Shown: positions 1 to 8,456, numbered from the stretch's first letter. The stretch is DNA of 14,423 nt from Lentisphaeria bacterium UBA1791 (GCA_002314455.1 DCFZ01000028.1:1-14423), one strand, 5' to 3'. Made by a program: numbers and translations. The notes: generated by a model not told the origin, from the letters alone.

Positions 1-14
1 TTTGCTTTAGACGA

Positions 15-48
15 TTTTTAGGTTATAAAGCGTCGAAGAACCTAAAAA
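15..48. repeat. A+T-rich inverted repeat next to the terminator
   Basis: The arms TTTTTAGGTT (15-24) and AACCTAAAAA (39-48) are perfect 10-bp complements with a 14-nt loop. The right arm contains most of the U tract of the neighbouring terminator, so the two structures share sequence. There is no T run beyond it in either direction, so it is not a classical terminator itself. It could block 3'-end decay or serve a gene to the left of the window. Confidence 0.5.
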
Positions 49-73
49 AAGCTGCCCGCGTTGGCGGGCAACT
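44..73 (-). terminator. Intrinsic terminator of the glycosidase operon
   Basis: Read leftward, a 7-bp G+C-rich stem (TGCCCGC at 53-59 pairing with GCGGGCA at 64-70, loop of four) is followed directly by seven U residues (A tract at 44-50). It starts about 16 bp after the stop codon of the exported glycosidase gene, the last gene of the leftward operon. Confidence 0.85.
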
Positions 74-88
74 TTGCTTTTTGGAAAC

Positions 89-2794
89 TTATTTCCTGTC
101 GATGAGATAGATGCTGTCGCCTTTTACCTCGGTGAGGACATTGCCCTCGACGCCGCGAATCTTCCAGTTGGCGGGCAGATCGACCGTCACCTTTTTCGCA
201 GGATTCCAGAAAAAGAGCGCGCCGCCTTGCTCACTCACCCACACCGAGCCGAAAGACGTCTCGCGGACAAAAGGCATTCCGACAAGATCGAGCGCCTCGT
301 AGAATTTCGGGATGAAACTGCAGGCGCGCTTGGAAAGTTTGATCTCATCGGGCACGCGCTCGATGCCGAAGATCAACCCTTCCGGCACCCAGTTCGGGAA
401 GCAACCGTACATCGCCAGCCGGAACTGGTCGAGCGTCAAGGCGCCGTAGATGCCGCTGCTCGGGAACTGACCGACGAGCGAAAACTCCTTGCCGACGAAA
501 CTTGTGTAAAGTTCCGGACGGTAGAGATATTCGTCGATGACGAGCGCATTCATCCCCTCGACCGAAACGCGGCAGTTGTGATCGTGGAAAAACTTGTAGA
601 ATTTGATCTGCGCCGGCAATCCGTTGGGACTGGTCGGCGTGCCGAAGTTGACGCCGCTCGCCGCACCGCCATCCATATCGCGGTAGAACCAGCCGACGCC
701 GTTGCGCATCGCCTCCTCAAAGATCGGCACGCAGAATTCATAAAATCCCGGCGCATTGAGGTCGATGACGGGATAGGTGCCGAAATACTGCTGAACCTTG
801 CCCTTTTCGTCCCGGATGAACCATTCGGGGTGTTCCCGATAGATTTCGCCGCCGTCGCCCTGAACGTAGCTGCCCGCCGTCCAGATGCGGGCGCTCGCGC
901 CGGCGGCTTTGATCATCCGGTAGACTTCGAGATTCTGCTCGTCGGCGATCTTTTCGATCGGACTTTCCGGCATCGGCGGATAGATGTAGCGGAAGCCGAG
1001 CTTGACCGCCTCTTCCGAAAAATATTTCGCCTCCTCGGGCGTCAGATAGCCGTACCCGGCGACGGGGCAAGCGGGCAATTCCTTCAATCCCGCCTGACGG
1101 CGGAGCGTCTGACGCATGAATTGGTACATCGCCAGATAATCGTTGTGCGCGCGTTCGGTACCGTCGTCGAACCAATGCCAGTAGGTGTGCGTGGCAAGCG
1201 GCGCGTAAACCCGCCCGAAGTGGGTCATATAGGTCGTCTTGATGAAAGGCGCCCCCTGCTGACGGTCAAGTTTGGCGTGGGTGAATTCGGGGTACGAGCG
1301 GTTGCCGATGTAAAGCGCGTTTTTGCAGACGACCATCTCAAAGGGCTGGCCCGTATAAGCGCGCGTCGTCACCGTCGTCCTGCCCGTCATGTCAAAAGCG
1401 GTATAGCCGCGCGGCGGCTGATAGCAGTCGTTGCGGTGGGCGAAAAGCGGTTCGGGCAGATCCAGATCGCCGGAAAATTCGAGCTGGCTGACGAGAAAAG
1501 GCGTTTTTTCGAGTTCCGCACGATCGCCGATGCCGGAAAAAGTTCTGCCGTCGAGTTTGAGCGTGCCCGCCTTGAAGATCCAGCGCATCCGCGAATCCTT
1601 GGCGACATAGGTGAGGCAAAGTTCATTGCCGCGCGCTTCGACTTTGTCGAGTTTCCACTTGATGTCGGCGGCTTTGAAATCCTCCTTGACTTCGGTCGCC
1701 TCGGCGGTCGATGAATCAAAAACCGCCTGTTTTTCGGAATACTTGATCTGCGAGATGCCGTAGTTTCTCAAATAGGGTTTCTGCTTGCCCGGCGCCGTGA
1801 TGTTGACTTTGCCGTCGGCGAGAATTTCCAGCGTGTAACCGTTGCCGAACGTCACAACCTTGCCGGCAAGGACGACGGCTATTTCCTCATCGGCGATGCC
1901 GAGTTCCGGCAGTTGCAACGAGGCGGAAACTTCCCCCAGCTGCACGCGTTCCGGCGCTTTTTCCGGACGGGCGATCGCCGATTCGGGATCGGCTTTGGCC
2001 GCCTTGGCGGAATCGGCAATCACCGCGATCATCAGCGCGCGGTGATACGCCCAGTTGGCGAATTCGAGCATCTGCTTCTGCAACCGGCGTTCGGCGTTGA
2101 AAAACGTGACCGTGCCCTTGCCGACTTTGATGCGCACGATAAACGGCGCGACTTCGCGACCCTTTTCATCGCGGATCATACTGAGGACTTCCGCGCCGGG
2201 GCGCACTTGCGCCATCTGATAAAAGCCGTATACGGGCATCGTTTCCGGCATACAGCTGTAGAATTTGCCGGCGGGACGGTCGGCGAAAAGCTTTTCTCCG
2301 GCGTCGACGGTCGTATCTTCACCGAGCACGACCGGCAGCAATTCGTCGATCACGCCGGGGGCAAACGGGCGCATGACAACCAGATTGCCGCCTTTTTCCA
2401 GATAGGCTTTCAACTGCGCCACGCGTTCTTTCGTCAGGATCTTGGCGTAGTTTTCCGCCGGGATCTGGTGAAAGACGACGACCGCGTCGCGGTAGGGTTT
2501 CAATTTCTGAAACGCCGGCGTGAAACCGTCGAAAGCGACCGGTTCCACCTGATCGGTCGGGTGCGCCTTGATCGTCGCGCCGCCGAAACCGTCGAGGTAG
2601 GCGCTGTTGAAATCGACGACGCGCAAGCCGCCGGCAACGAGAAAGTTGGTGACTTCATCGCCCTGCCACGGGCGACCGCCGTTGAAAAGCAACACCCGCG
2701 ACCCGCGAGTGCCCTTTTCGGGCGCCATTTTCGCCGGTCCCGCCAGCGAAACGATTGCCGCCAGCGCGGCGCCGCACAGAAAGAATTTTTTCAT
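89..2794 (-). CDS. Exported putative glycoside hydrolase (amidotransferase-like N-terminus, GH36/clan-D-like barrel)
   Basis: 901 residues. Residues 1-21 look like a Sec signal peptide (MKK, hydrophobic core, G-P-A before the cut), so the product is probably periplasmic or secreted. Residues of about 30-265 resemble a class-I glutamine-amidotransferase-like fold (strand ending LLFNGG, then a KGGNLVVMRP turn) and may be non-catalytic. A beta-rich middle follows. The C-terminal half looks like a glycosidase TIM barrel: EHPEWF (W658), then VIDLNAP, then WFYRDMDGG. The last aligns with the GH36 pattern containing KWDMN and makes D706 the candidate nucleophile. E746 or D754 (VEGMNALVID) could be the acid/base. 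The start is fixed by an AAGGAAA Shine-Dalgarno about 7 bp upstream. It is the third gene of the operon, 31 bp after the cytoplasmic glycosidase. Substrate unknown; an alpha-galactoside-like sugar is only a guess from the barrel type. Confidence 0.6.
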   Translation of the reverse strand: MKKFFLCGAALAAIVSLAGPAKMAPEKGTRGSRVLLFNGGRPWQGDEVTNFLVAGGLRVVDFNSAYLDGFGGATIKAHPTDQVEPVAFDGFTPAFQKLKPYRDAVVVFHQIPAENYAKILTKERVAQLKAYLEKGGNLVVMRPFAPGVIDELLPVVLGEDTTVDAGEKLFADRPAGKFYSCMPETMPVYGFYQMAQVRPGAEVLSMIRDEKGREVAPFIVRIKVGKGTVTFFNAERRLQKQMLEFANWAYHRALMIAVIADSAKAAKADPESAIARPEKAPERVQLGEVSASLQLPELGIADEEIAVVLAGKVVTFGNGYTLEILADGKVNITAPGKQKPYLRNYGISQIKYSEKQAVFDSSTAEATEVKEDFKAADIKWKLDKVEARGNELCLTYVAKDSRMRWIFKAGTLKLDGRTFSGIGDRAELEKTPFLVSQLEFSGDLDLPEPLFAHRNDCYQPPRGYTAFDMTGRTTVTTRAYTGQPFEMVVCKNALYIGNRSYPEFTHAKLDRQQGAPFIKTTYMTHFGRVYAPLATHTYWHWFDDGTERAHNDYLAMYQFMRQTLRRQAGLKELPACPVAGYGYLTPEEAKYFSEEAVKLGFRYIYPPMPESPIEKIADEQNLEVYRMIKAAGASARIWTAGSYVQGDGGEIYREHPEWFIRDEKGKVQQYFGTYPVIDLNAPGFYEFCVPIFEEAMRNGVGWFYRDMDGGAASGVNFGTPTSPNGLPAQIKFYKFFHDHNCRVSVEGMNALVIDEYLYRPELYTSFVGKEFSLVGQFPSSGIYGALTLDQFRLAMYGCFPNWVPEGLIFGIERVPDEIKLSKRACSFIPKFYEALDLVGMPFVRETSFGSVWVSEQGGALFFWNPAKKVTVDLPANWKIRGVEGNVLTEVKGDSIYLIDRK

Positions 2795-2825
2795 TGTATT
2801 TTCCTTTCGGTTAAAGAATTATGAG

Positions 2826-5189
2826 CTATTCCTCGACGATGATCCGGTCGCCGGCGGCAAAGACGCGATCGAGCCAGCAAAGCTGCTGATCGGCGTCAAA
2901 TTCGACATTCTGCCGCTCGCCGTTGACCAAAATCTGCGGCGCTTTTGCCGATTGAATAAGGATCGGCGCGTGCGCAGAAGTTTTGACGGTAAACGACAAT
3001 CGTTTCTTTTGCACTTTCACCTCGCCGACCGCGAGATCGGTCGCCTGCAAAAGTACGGGGTGTTCCGGCGCGATCTCACTGCGGTGCAAAACGATCTTTG
3101 CCGTGCCCGATGCGGGGAAAAGCTCAACGGGAATCTGCATGGCGCCTTTCACTTCCGCACCGTTGACGGTAAAGGAATCGATATATTTACCCTTGCCGGA
3201 AACCACGACGTCGCAGACGACGTTGCGGAAAAGGAGGTTCTTCACCTCGACGCGCCCCGCTTCGTCGGCGGGAAGCCACGCGAAACCGCCGCGCGTCCAA
3301 TCCAAGCCGCAGGCGCCGCGCAAAATGCCCTGCGCGATGCCGGTCGCCCCGAAGCCCTGCCAGCGCGTCGTCATCGTCACGTCGCGCTCGTCGCCGGTGA
3401 GGTTCAACGTCTCGATCGCCAATTGGTGATGTTTGAAATAGGCGAGGAAGCCATTCATGATCCGCACCGCTTCGTCGGCACGGCCGCCGCAACGGGCGGT
3501 CTTGCCTTCGTGGCCGTAGTGTTGACTCATATGGATGCCTTTCCACGCCTCGCAGGGCACGGCGCTGTCCCACGCCACCGCGGTGTGGCCCATTGCGTGG
3601 TAGAGCCGCGTCGCCTGGTATCGGGCGAGCTGCGGCAGAATTCTACGGAAAAGATAACGCCCGAAATTGTAATCCATCCCGATTGTATGCGTGTAGTGAA
3701 AGACTTCGACGCGCGGCAATTCAAAGGAGTCCGTCCGCGCCTGCCGCAAATAGCCCTCTTTTTCGTTGTAGAAAGCCATTTCGTAATTCGCTTCGACCTT
3801 GGCGGAAAGTTCTCTGCACCGCTCGGCGATTTCCCCCTCGTTGAGGTCGCGGGCGAAGTTTTCGAGCGACCGCAAGGCGTCGTACCACCAGCCGTTGAGG
3901 CAACTGGGGTAAAAGAGATCGGTCATCCCGACTTCCTCGCTGTTGTCGACGCCGCAATTGAGGCTCATTTTCAGCAAGCCCGTTTTGGGATCGGCAAACC
4001 GCTCCATGAAATGGAAAAATTTGATAAAATTGGGCAGACACTCCTTTTCAAATTCGGGGTCGTCGGCAAACGCGAGGTATTCGCCGAGCGTGACGATGAG
4101 GTGCATCGTCACCCACGGACACGTTTCCGCCCACGGGTAATTGAGCATATAACGGATCATCTTTTTTGCGCGTTCCGGCTCGCCGTTGAGCAAGAAATCG
4201 CGGATCGGGTAAATGTCATCCCACAGCGCGAAAAAGTGATAGTTGAAATTGGCGGCGCGCACCATCATTTCGGTATCGCTCTCGGCGAGGATGAGTTTGC
4301 GCTGAAAGCCGGGAAAAAGTTCAAAGAAGTGGCCCGCTTCGGGAAGGTTTTCCAAATTGACCGTAAGCGCGGGCGCGCAATCGCGCTTTTCGCGCGCAAG
4401 GTTTTTCTCGAAATCGGCAATGCTCTTTCTGGCGCGTGCGATCGCTTCCTCGTCGGTCGCGCCGAAGCCGCTCCCGACGAAAACAGGCTCGTTTGCCTTG
4501 GCGTTTCCGGCAAGATACCAGCCGTAGGGGATCTCGTGAAAGGAAAATTTCAAATTGCCCGTAAACGCCCAGACGGCGTTGACCTTGCGGTCGGCGTAAG
4601 TTTTCGTCGCGCGCCACAAAAGACAATTTTGCGCGGCGTCAAAACAAGGCTCCGCCCGGTCGAAGATCATGCCGTCGTCGGGAAACGGCAAATTCGGGTC
4701 AAATTCCTTGCCGCGCAATTCGTAGGGAAGCAACCGGATGTTGCTCGCGTGATAGGCGGCAAGCTGATTCTGCAGCGACGGGAATTTTCCCTCGCGCATA
4801 TGATTGCGACTGAAAATCGCCTTGAATTCGCCGTTTTCATCATCGACAAAGCGAAACGCGATCGCTTCGTGCAGGACGAGCATCGACATCGCCTTGGAAA
4901 GAAACCCAAAGGGGTAAAGTTCCGCATCGACGGGGCAGTATTGCCGATCGCCCGCAAGAAAACGCAAGCCCGGCCCCGTCAGCGGCCGAAAAAGCGTACT
5001 GCTCCCCGCGCGCGACATCCACTGCGTCGGTTCGCGGTCGGGAAAAAGTTTGCCCTTTTCGTCGCGGATGTCGATCTGGATCACCGAGTTGACGCCGCCG
5101 AAACGCTCAACCTGCACCGCGAGCGTGCCGTTGCCGAAAGCACGCCATTCATCGGGAAAGAGCTGATCGAATTGAGGAGTGGATGTCAT
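2826..5189 (-). CDS. Cytoplasmic putative six-hairpin (alpha/alpha)6-barrel glycosidase
   Basis: 787 residues with no signal peptide, so probably intracellular. The layout fits six-hairpin glycosidases (the broad group that includes GH15, GH63, GH65, GH94 and MGH1-like proteins): a beta-rich N-terminal region to about residue 290, then a helical region with ALWDDIYPIRDFLLNG (W323, D324, D325), a tryptophan-rich stretch NGWWYDALRSL, and PCEAWKG (E547, W549), then a small beta-domain from about residue 660. I cannot assign a family or name the catalytic pair with certainty. The ATG lies one base after the regulator's stop (TAAGATG), with its GGA-type ribosome site inside the regulator's last codons, so the two are translationally coupled. 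It probably completes, in the cytoplasm, the breakdown of a glycan trimmed outside by the exported partner; this is inferred from the operon. Confidence 0.6.
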   Translation of the reverse strand: MTSTPQFDQLFPDEWRAFGNGTLAVQVERFGGVNSVIQIDIRDEKGKLFPDREPTQWMSRAGSSTLFRPLTGPGLRFLAGDRQYCPVDAELYPFGFLSKAMSMLVLHEAIAFRFVDDENGEFKAIFSRNHMREGKFPSLQNQLAAYHASNIRLLPYELRGKEFDPNLPFPDDGMIFDRAEPCFDAAQNCLLWRATKTYADRKVNAVWAFTGNLKFSFHEIPYGWYLAGNAKANEPVFVGSGFGATDEEAIARARKSIADFEKNLAREKRDCAPALTVNLENLPEAGHFFELFPGFQRKLILAESDTEMMVRAANFNYHFFALWDDIYPIRDFLLNGEPERAKKMIRYMLNYPWAETCPWVTMHLIVTLGEYLAFADDPEFEKECLPNFIKFFHFMERFADPKTGLLKMSLNCGVDNSEEVGMTDLFYPSCLNGWWYDALRSLENFARDLNEGEIAERCRELSAKVEANYEMAFYNEKEGYLRQARTDSFELPRVEVFHYTHTIGMDYNFGRYLFRRILPQLARYQATRLYHAMGHTAVAWDSAVPCEAWKGIHMSQHYGHEGKTARCGGRADEAVRIMNGFLAYFKHHQLAIETLNLTGDERDVTMTTRWQGFGATGIAQGILRGACGLDWTRGGFAWLPADEAGRVEVKNLLFRNVVCDVVVSGKGKYIDSFTVNGAEVKGAMQIPVELFPASGTAKIVLHRSEIAPEHPVLLQATDLAVGEVKVQKKRLSFTVKTSAHAPILIQSAKAPQILVNGERQNVEFDADQQLCWLDRVFAAGDRIIVEE

Positions 5190-5190
5190 C

Positions 5191-6174
5191 TTATTTTTCC
5201 TTTATCGATAATTGCGGCCGATAATACTCGATGCCGCCTTGATGGTGCAAAACCATATCCCAGAACTTTTCCCAATCCCAGTGCCACGAGGCAAATTCCT
5301 GCTGGGGAATGTTCGCCCACTCCGTGTCGTAGGCGCCGATGATCTCGGCATGGGCGGATCCGGGGAAAAAGAGCCGGATTTTCTGCATGAAGCGATAGAG
5401 CGGGAAATCGCCGCGGCTGAAAATCGCCGTCGGCGCGTCTTTGCGGAAAATACGCCGCACCCGCTCCGGATTCACCTCGAAGTCCCGCGCGCAACACCAC
5501 TGGAATTGCGGCGTTTCAAACTCGATGCCGAGCTCCGAAGCGGCAAAAAGAAAATCGCGCCTTTTGTGCTCGTGGATCACCGTATCGTGACTGACAAACA
5601 ATATGCGCTTGTGACCGTGCGACAAAAAGCGGCGGAGCGTTTCCAGCGTGATGTAGCGCCAGTCGGTGATGACGGCGGATTCCGGCGCGCAGTCCGTCCA
5701 CTCGAAACGGTGGCAAAAGACCGTCTCGAAATTGCGGGTCGTCCGGCAGATTTCGCGGTAAGGCATATCGGCGTTGCTGAAATCGAGAAAGAGCCGCGAG
5801 GGTTTCTTTTCCAGCATCGACTCGATGTCCTCAATCCGGTTGCCGACGATCATCGGGATCACTTTGGCGCGCGAGCAACCGGCGACAAACTGGGCGTAAT
5901 ACGCCGCCCCCGAAGCGGGCGAAATCGACGTGATGACGCCGGTAAGTTCATACTGTTTGCGGTGGTCGGCGACAAAAAGTCCGGCGCGGCTCGAACGCAC
6001 AATCGCCCCCTCGTCTTCGAGCATTTTTGCCGCCTGCGTCACCGCCATCGTGCTGACCGTGAGACGCTCGGCGAGCTGCCGCATCGAGGGCAACCTGGCG
6101 CCGGGCGCATATTTGCCAGAACGCAACATCTCGTTCAGCGCATCGTATACTTGTCTGCTTTTTGCTTGCCGCAT
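5191..6174 (-). CDS. GntR-family transcriptional regulator with LacI/periplasmic-binding-protein-like effector domain
   Basis: 327 residues. Residues 5-75 form a GntR winged helix-turn-helix (QVYDALNEMLRSGKYAPG, LPSMRQLAERLTVSTMAV, the wing ending in GLFV). The rest resembles a LacI-type sugar-binding domain: ITDWRYITLETLRRFLSHGH followed by KRILFVSHD is the usual region where the domain grips the ligand, and APTAIFSRGD matches a later strand. This is the AraR-like arrangement, in which a sugar ligand releases the protein from DNA. I chose the ATG at 6174 over an upstream in-frame GTG at 6213 because TTGAGG lies 6 nt before it and because the GTG falls inside the promoter, upstream of the predicted transcript start. 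It is the first gene of the operon and probably controls the operon and itself. Confidence 0.8.
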   Translation of the reverse strand: MRQAKSRQVYDALNEMLRSGKYAPGARLPSMRQLAERLTVSTMAVTQAAKMLEDEGAIVRSSRAGLFVADHRKQYELTGVITSISPASGAAYYAQFVAGCSRAKVIPMIVGNRIEDIESMLEKKPSRLFLDFSNADMPYREICRTTRNFETVFCHRFEWTDCAPESAVITDWRYITLETLRRFLSHGHKRILFVSHDTVIHEHKRRDFLFAASELGIEFETPQFQWCCARDFEVNPERVRRIFRKDAPTAIFSRGDFPLYRFMQKIRLFFPGSAHAEIIGAYDTEWANIPQQEFASWHWDWEKFWDMVLHHQGGIEYYRPQLSIKEK

Positions 6175-6186
6175 AACCAGCCTCAA

Positions 6187-6204
6187 TCTGTTATATCTGT
6201 TATA
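6187..6204 (-). promoter_or_regulatory. Perfect tandem 9-bp repeat, candidate operator
   Basis: On the minus strand TATAACAGA occurs twice head-to-tail, directly downstream of the -10 and covering the predicted transcription start. An embedded inverted repeat TTATA-N5-TATAA (6191-6205) gives dyad symmetry. This placement suits repression by the regulator encoded just downstream. Inferred from position; no binding data. Confidence 0.5.
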
Positions 6205-6232
6205 AAATAGCACTTTGATTTTGCTTTGTCAA
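6204..6232 (-). promoter_or_regulatory. Sigma-70-type promoter of the regulator-glycosidase operon
   Basis: On the minus strand a perfect TTGACA (-35, 6227-6232) and TATTTT (-10, 6204-6209) are separated by exactly 17 bp. The start would fall near 6196, giving a leader of about 22 nt before the ATG at 6174. Confidence 0.75.
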
Positions 6233-6277
6233 CTGCCTTTCAAACAAAATTTTTCACCGGGAAAAATCGCCGTTTTT

Positions 6278-6306
6278 TTGTAAAACGCCTTAATTGGATA
6301 TATATT
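6278..6306 (+). promoter_or_regulatory. Probable sigma-70-type promoter of the RNA helicase gene
   Basis: TTGTAA (6278-6283) and TATATT (6301-6306) are separated by 17 bp. The start near 6313 leaves a leader of about 95 nt. Upstream A/T tracts (6249-6279), including ATTTTTC-N5-GAAAAAT, may act as an UP-like element or protein site. TTGTAA is a weaker -35, so this is less sure than the divergent promoter. Confidence 0.5.
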
Positions 6307-6406
6307 ATAAGACTCTTGCGGTCGCTTGGATCGATCATATTTTTGCATTCGGGAGTATCGGCGGCCGGATATTCCGTAAGTTTCGTACAGCGAAAGAGGT
6401 AGAAAA

Positions 6407-7921
6407 GTGTTGACAATGTTGAGCCGGATGATCCGGAAAGTTTTCGGAATCGCCGAAAAAACCGAAGCCCCAAAAAAGAAAAACAAAAAAACCGCGCGGC
6501 CAAGCGCCAAAGCGCCGACGGCGAAAGCCCCCGTTGCGGCGAAATCGCGCAACGCCGGCAAGCGCCCTGCCCCGGCGGAAAAGAAGACGCCCCGGCAGAA
6601 AAAGGAAGTCGCCGCTGCTGTCAAGCCGGTCATTCCCGAACGTCCCGCTGAATTGAAGATCGCCCCCGCGGTCGAGGGGAAAATGCGCTTCACCGATCTC
6701 GCATTGCACAAGGACGTCCTTTTCGGCGTTCAGAATGCGGGGTTTGAATACTGCACGCCGATCCAGTCGCTCGCGTTGCCGGTCTTGCTCGAAAAGCGCG
6801 ACCTCGCCGCCCGGGCGCAGACCGGTACCGGCAAAACCGCGGCGTTTCTGCTCGCCGCATTTACGGAACTGTTGAATCATCCGCTCGCGGAGCGCAAGTG
6901 CAATGCGCCGCGCATTCTGGTGCTGGCGCCGACGCGGGAACTAGCCGCCCAGATCCACAAAGATGCCGAACAGCTGGGCGTCTTTACCGGACTTTCCAAA
7001 GAAGTCGTTTTCGGCGGTATGGATCACGAAAAACAACGCCGCGCGCTCAACAAGGAACTCGATCTGCTCGTCGGCACCCCCGGGCGCATCATTGATTACA
7101 CGCAAAGCGGCGACCTCGATCTTTCCAAGGTCGAGATCCTCGTCATCGACGAAGCCGACCGGATGCTCGACATGGGCTTCATCCCCGACGTCAAGCGGAT
7201 CGTCAGCCGACTGCCGAAAAAAGGCGACCGCCAGACGCTGCTCTTTTCGGCGACGCTCGATGAGAGCATTTTGCGTCTCGCTTCCGGCTGGCTCGCCGAC
7301 CCCGCCGTCGTCGAAAGCGAACCGGAAAAGCTCGTCAGTGAAAACATCCGTCAGGAATTTTATTCGGTCTTGCGCGACGAAAAACTCGCGCTCTTGCTCT
7401 ACTTGCTCAACCATGAAAGTTACGACCGCGTGATGATTTTCGGCAACCGCAAAGACGTCAATCTGCGCTTGCAGTTCGACCTCGCCCGCTTCGGCTTCAA
7501 CGTGCCGGTGCTTTCCGGCGACATCGCCCAGGAAAAACGCATCAAGATCCTCGAAAAATTCCGCACCGGCGAGGAAAAAATCGTCATCGCCACCGACGTC
7601 GCCGCACGCGGCATCCACGTCGACGATGTTTCCATGGTCATCAACTACGATTTGCCCGAACGCGCCGAGGATTACGTCCACCGCATCGGCAGAACCGGCC
7701 GCGCCGGCCATACCGGCATCGCCATCAGCTTTCTCTGCGAATACGGCGCGTACTATCTGCCCGCGATCGAGGAAATGCTCAAAACGCAATTCCCCAGTAC
7801 GCTCCCGACCGAAGAAATGTTACAATTGCCCGCCGAAGTTCCCGGCGCCAAGCATCATTTCGAAGAAAGTCACCGTCGCAGCGGCGGCAGTCGTCCCCGC
7901 TCCGGCGCAAGACGTCGTTGA
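6407..7921 (+). CDS. DEAD-box ATP-dependent RNA helicase, RhlB-like
   Basis: 504 residues; unwinds RNA duplexes using ATP, and in the RhlB group assists mRNA decay or structured-RNA remodelling. All core motifs are visible: Q motif CTPIQ (Q120), Walker A AQTGTGKT (K143), PTRELA, GTPGR, DEAD (248-251), SAT (281-283), and HRIGRTGR (425-432). The DLALHKDV, LNHPLAERK and YYLPAIEEML segments match the RhlB subgroup better than RhlE or DeaD. Residues 15-80 are a Lys/Ala/Pro-rich extension, and the C-terminus ends in an Arg/Ser/Gly tail; both are likely RNA-binding. The start is probably the GTG at 6407, because AGAGGT ends 6 nt before it; TTG (6410) and ATG (6416) are in-frame alternatives with poorer spacing. 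Probably co-transcribed with the cupin gene 32 bp downstream. Confidence 0.93.
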   Translation: MLTMLSRMIRKVFGIAEKTEAPKKKNKKTARPSAKAPTAKAPVAAKSRNAGKRPAPAEKKTPRQKKEVAAAVKPVIPERPAELKIAPAVEGKMRFTDLALHKDVLFGVQNAGFEYCTPIQSLALPVLLEKRDLAARAQTGTGKTAAFLLAAFTELLNHPLAERKCNAPRILVLAPTRELAAQIHKDAEQLGVFTGLSKEVVFGGMDHEKQRRALNKELDLLVGTPGRIIDYTQSGDLDLSKVEILVIDEADRMLDMGFIPDVKRIVSRLPKKGDRQTLLFSATLDESILRLASGWLADPAVVESEPEKLVSENIRQEFYSVLRDEKLALLLYLLNHESYDRVMIFGNRKDVNLRLQFDLARFGFNVPVLSGDIAQEKRIKILEKFRTGEEKIVIATDVAARGIHVDDVSMVINYDLPERAEDYVHRIGRTGRAGHTGIAISFLCEYGAYYLPAIEEMLKTQFPSTLPTEEMLQLPAEVPGAKHHFEESHRRSGGSRPRSGARRR

Positions 7922-7953
7922 ACTTTTCCCCCAATTAACTTAAGAGGTGCACC

Positions 7954-8454
7954 ATGAAAAACGTCAAAGTCCAGAAACTCACCGTTGAAAAATTCGCCAA
8001 ATACGGCAGTTTCGCCGCGCTGATCAACCCGGATGGCGAGGCCACGGGCCCCAAGGATGCTTCGCTCGTCTTTTTCCGCGACATGGTGCTGCCCTCTTTC
8101 GGCGGCGAGATCCCCGCATTTTCCACGTTGCGCGTCAAACCGCGTCCGCTCGTCATCGACGCCGGCGAATACCACAACCACACCTGCGAAGTTTCCATGC
8201 CGCTCAACGGCGACGCGCTCGTCTGGGTCGCCCCCGCCGACTGTTCGAAAACCGTGCCGGTCGACAAGATCGAAGTCTTTCTCGTCCCCCGCGGCACGTT
8301 GCTCTCTTTCCGCCCCGGCGTCTGGCACCACGCGGCATACGCCATCGACAATCAAGTACTCGATGTGATGATCGTTCTGCCCGAACGCGCCTACGTCAAC
8401 GACTGCATCGGCGCCGCGATCCCGAAAGCAGATCAGCGGAAAATCCAATATTAG
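7954..8454 (+). CDS. AllA/ureidoglycolate-lyase-family cupin protein
   Basis: 166 residues, close to the 160 of E. coli ureidoglycolate lyase (AllA), which splits ureidoglycolate to glyoxylate and urea. The layout agrees: N-terminal KLTVEKFAKYGSFA, a central HNH (H74, N75, H76) with E79, then EVFLVPRGTLLSFRPGVWHH (WHH at 124-126), the family's hallmark near the C-terminus. AAGAGG lies 6 nt before the ATG. No allantoin or purine genes are nearby. The central histidines differ from the E. coli HELERHP segment, so the substrate may be another small hydroxy acid or sugar derivative. Family assignment fairly sure, exact reaction not. No typical terminator follows; the first repeat element begins 2 bp after the stop. 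Confidence 0.7.
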   Translation: MKNVKVQKLTVEKFAKYGSFAALINPDGEATGPKDASLVFFRDMVLPSFGGEIPAFSTLRVKPRPLVIDAGEYHNHTCEVSMPLNGDALVWVAPADCSKTVPVDKIEVFLVPRGTLLSFRPGVWHHAAYAIDNQVLDVMIVLPERAYVNDCIGAAIPKADQRKIQY

Positions 8455-8456
8455 TT

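Noticed and set aside
74..1714. 546-codon open frame on the plus strand opposite the exported glycosidase
   Set aside because: Same shadow effect. It overlaps a protein with a signal peptide and barrel motifs, and its composition is unlike a real protein.
2607..5342. 911-codon open frame on the plus strand opposite the glycosidase
   Set aside because: Arg/His-rich with no fold or motif and no ribosome site. It is the mirror of G+C-rich codons; the minus frame has glycosidase motifs and operon spacing.
6175..6213. GTG start adding 13 residues to the GntR regulator
   Set aside because: It lies upstream of the predicted transcription start, inside the promoter spacer; the ATG at 6174 has a good ribosome site.
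6410..6415. TTGACA at the helicase start as an internal -35
   Set aside because: No matching -10 at 16-18 bp; it is part of the coding start.
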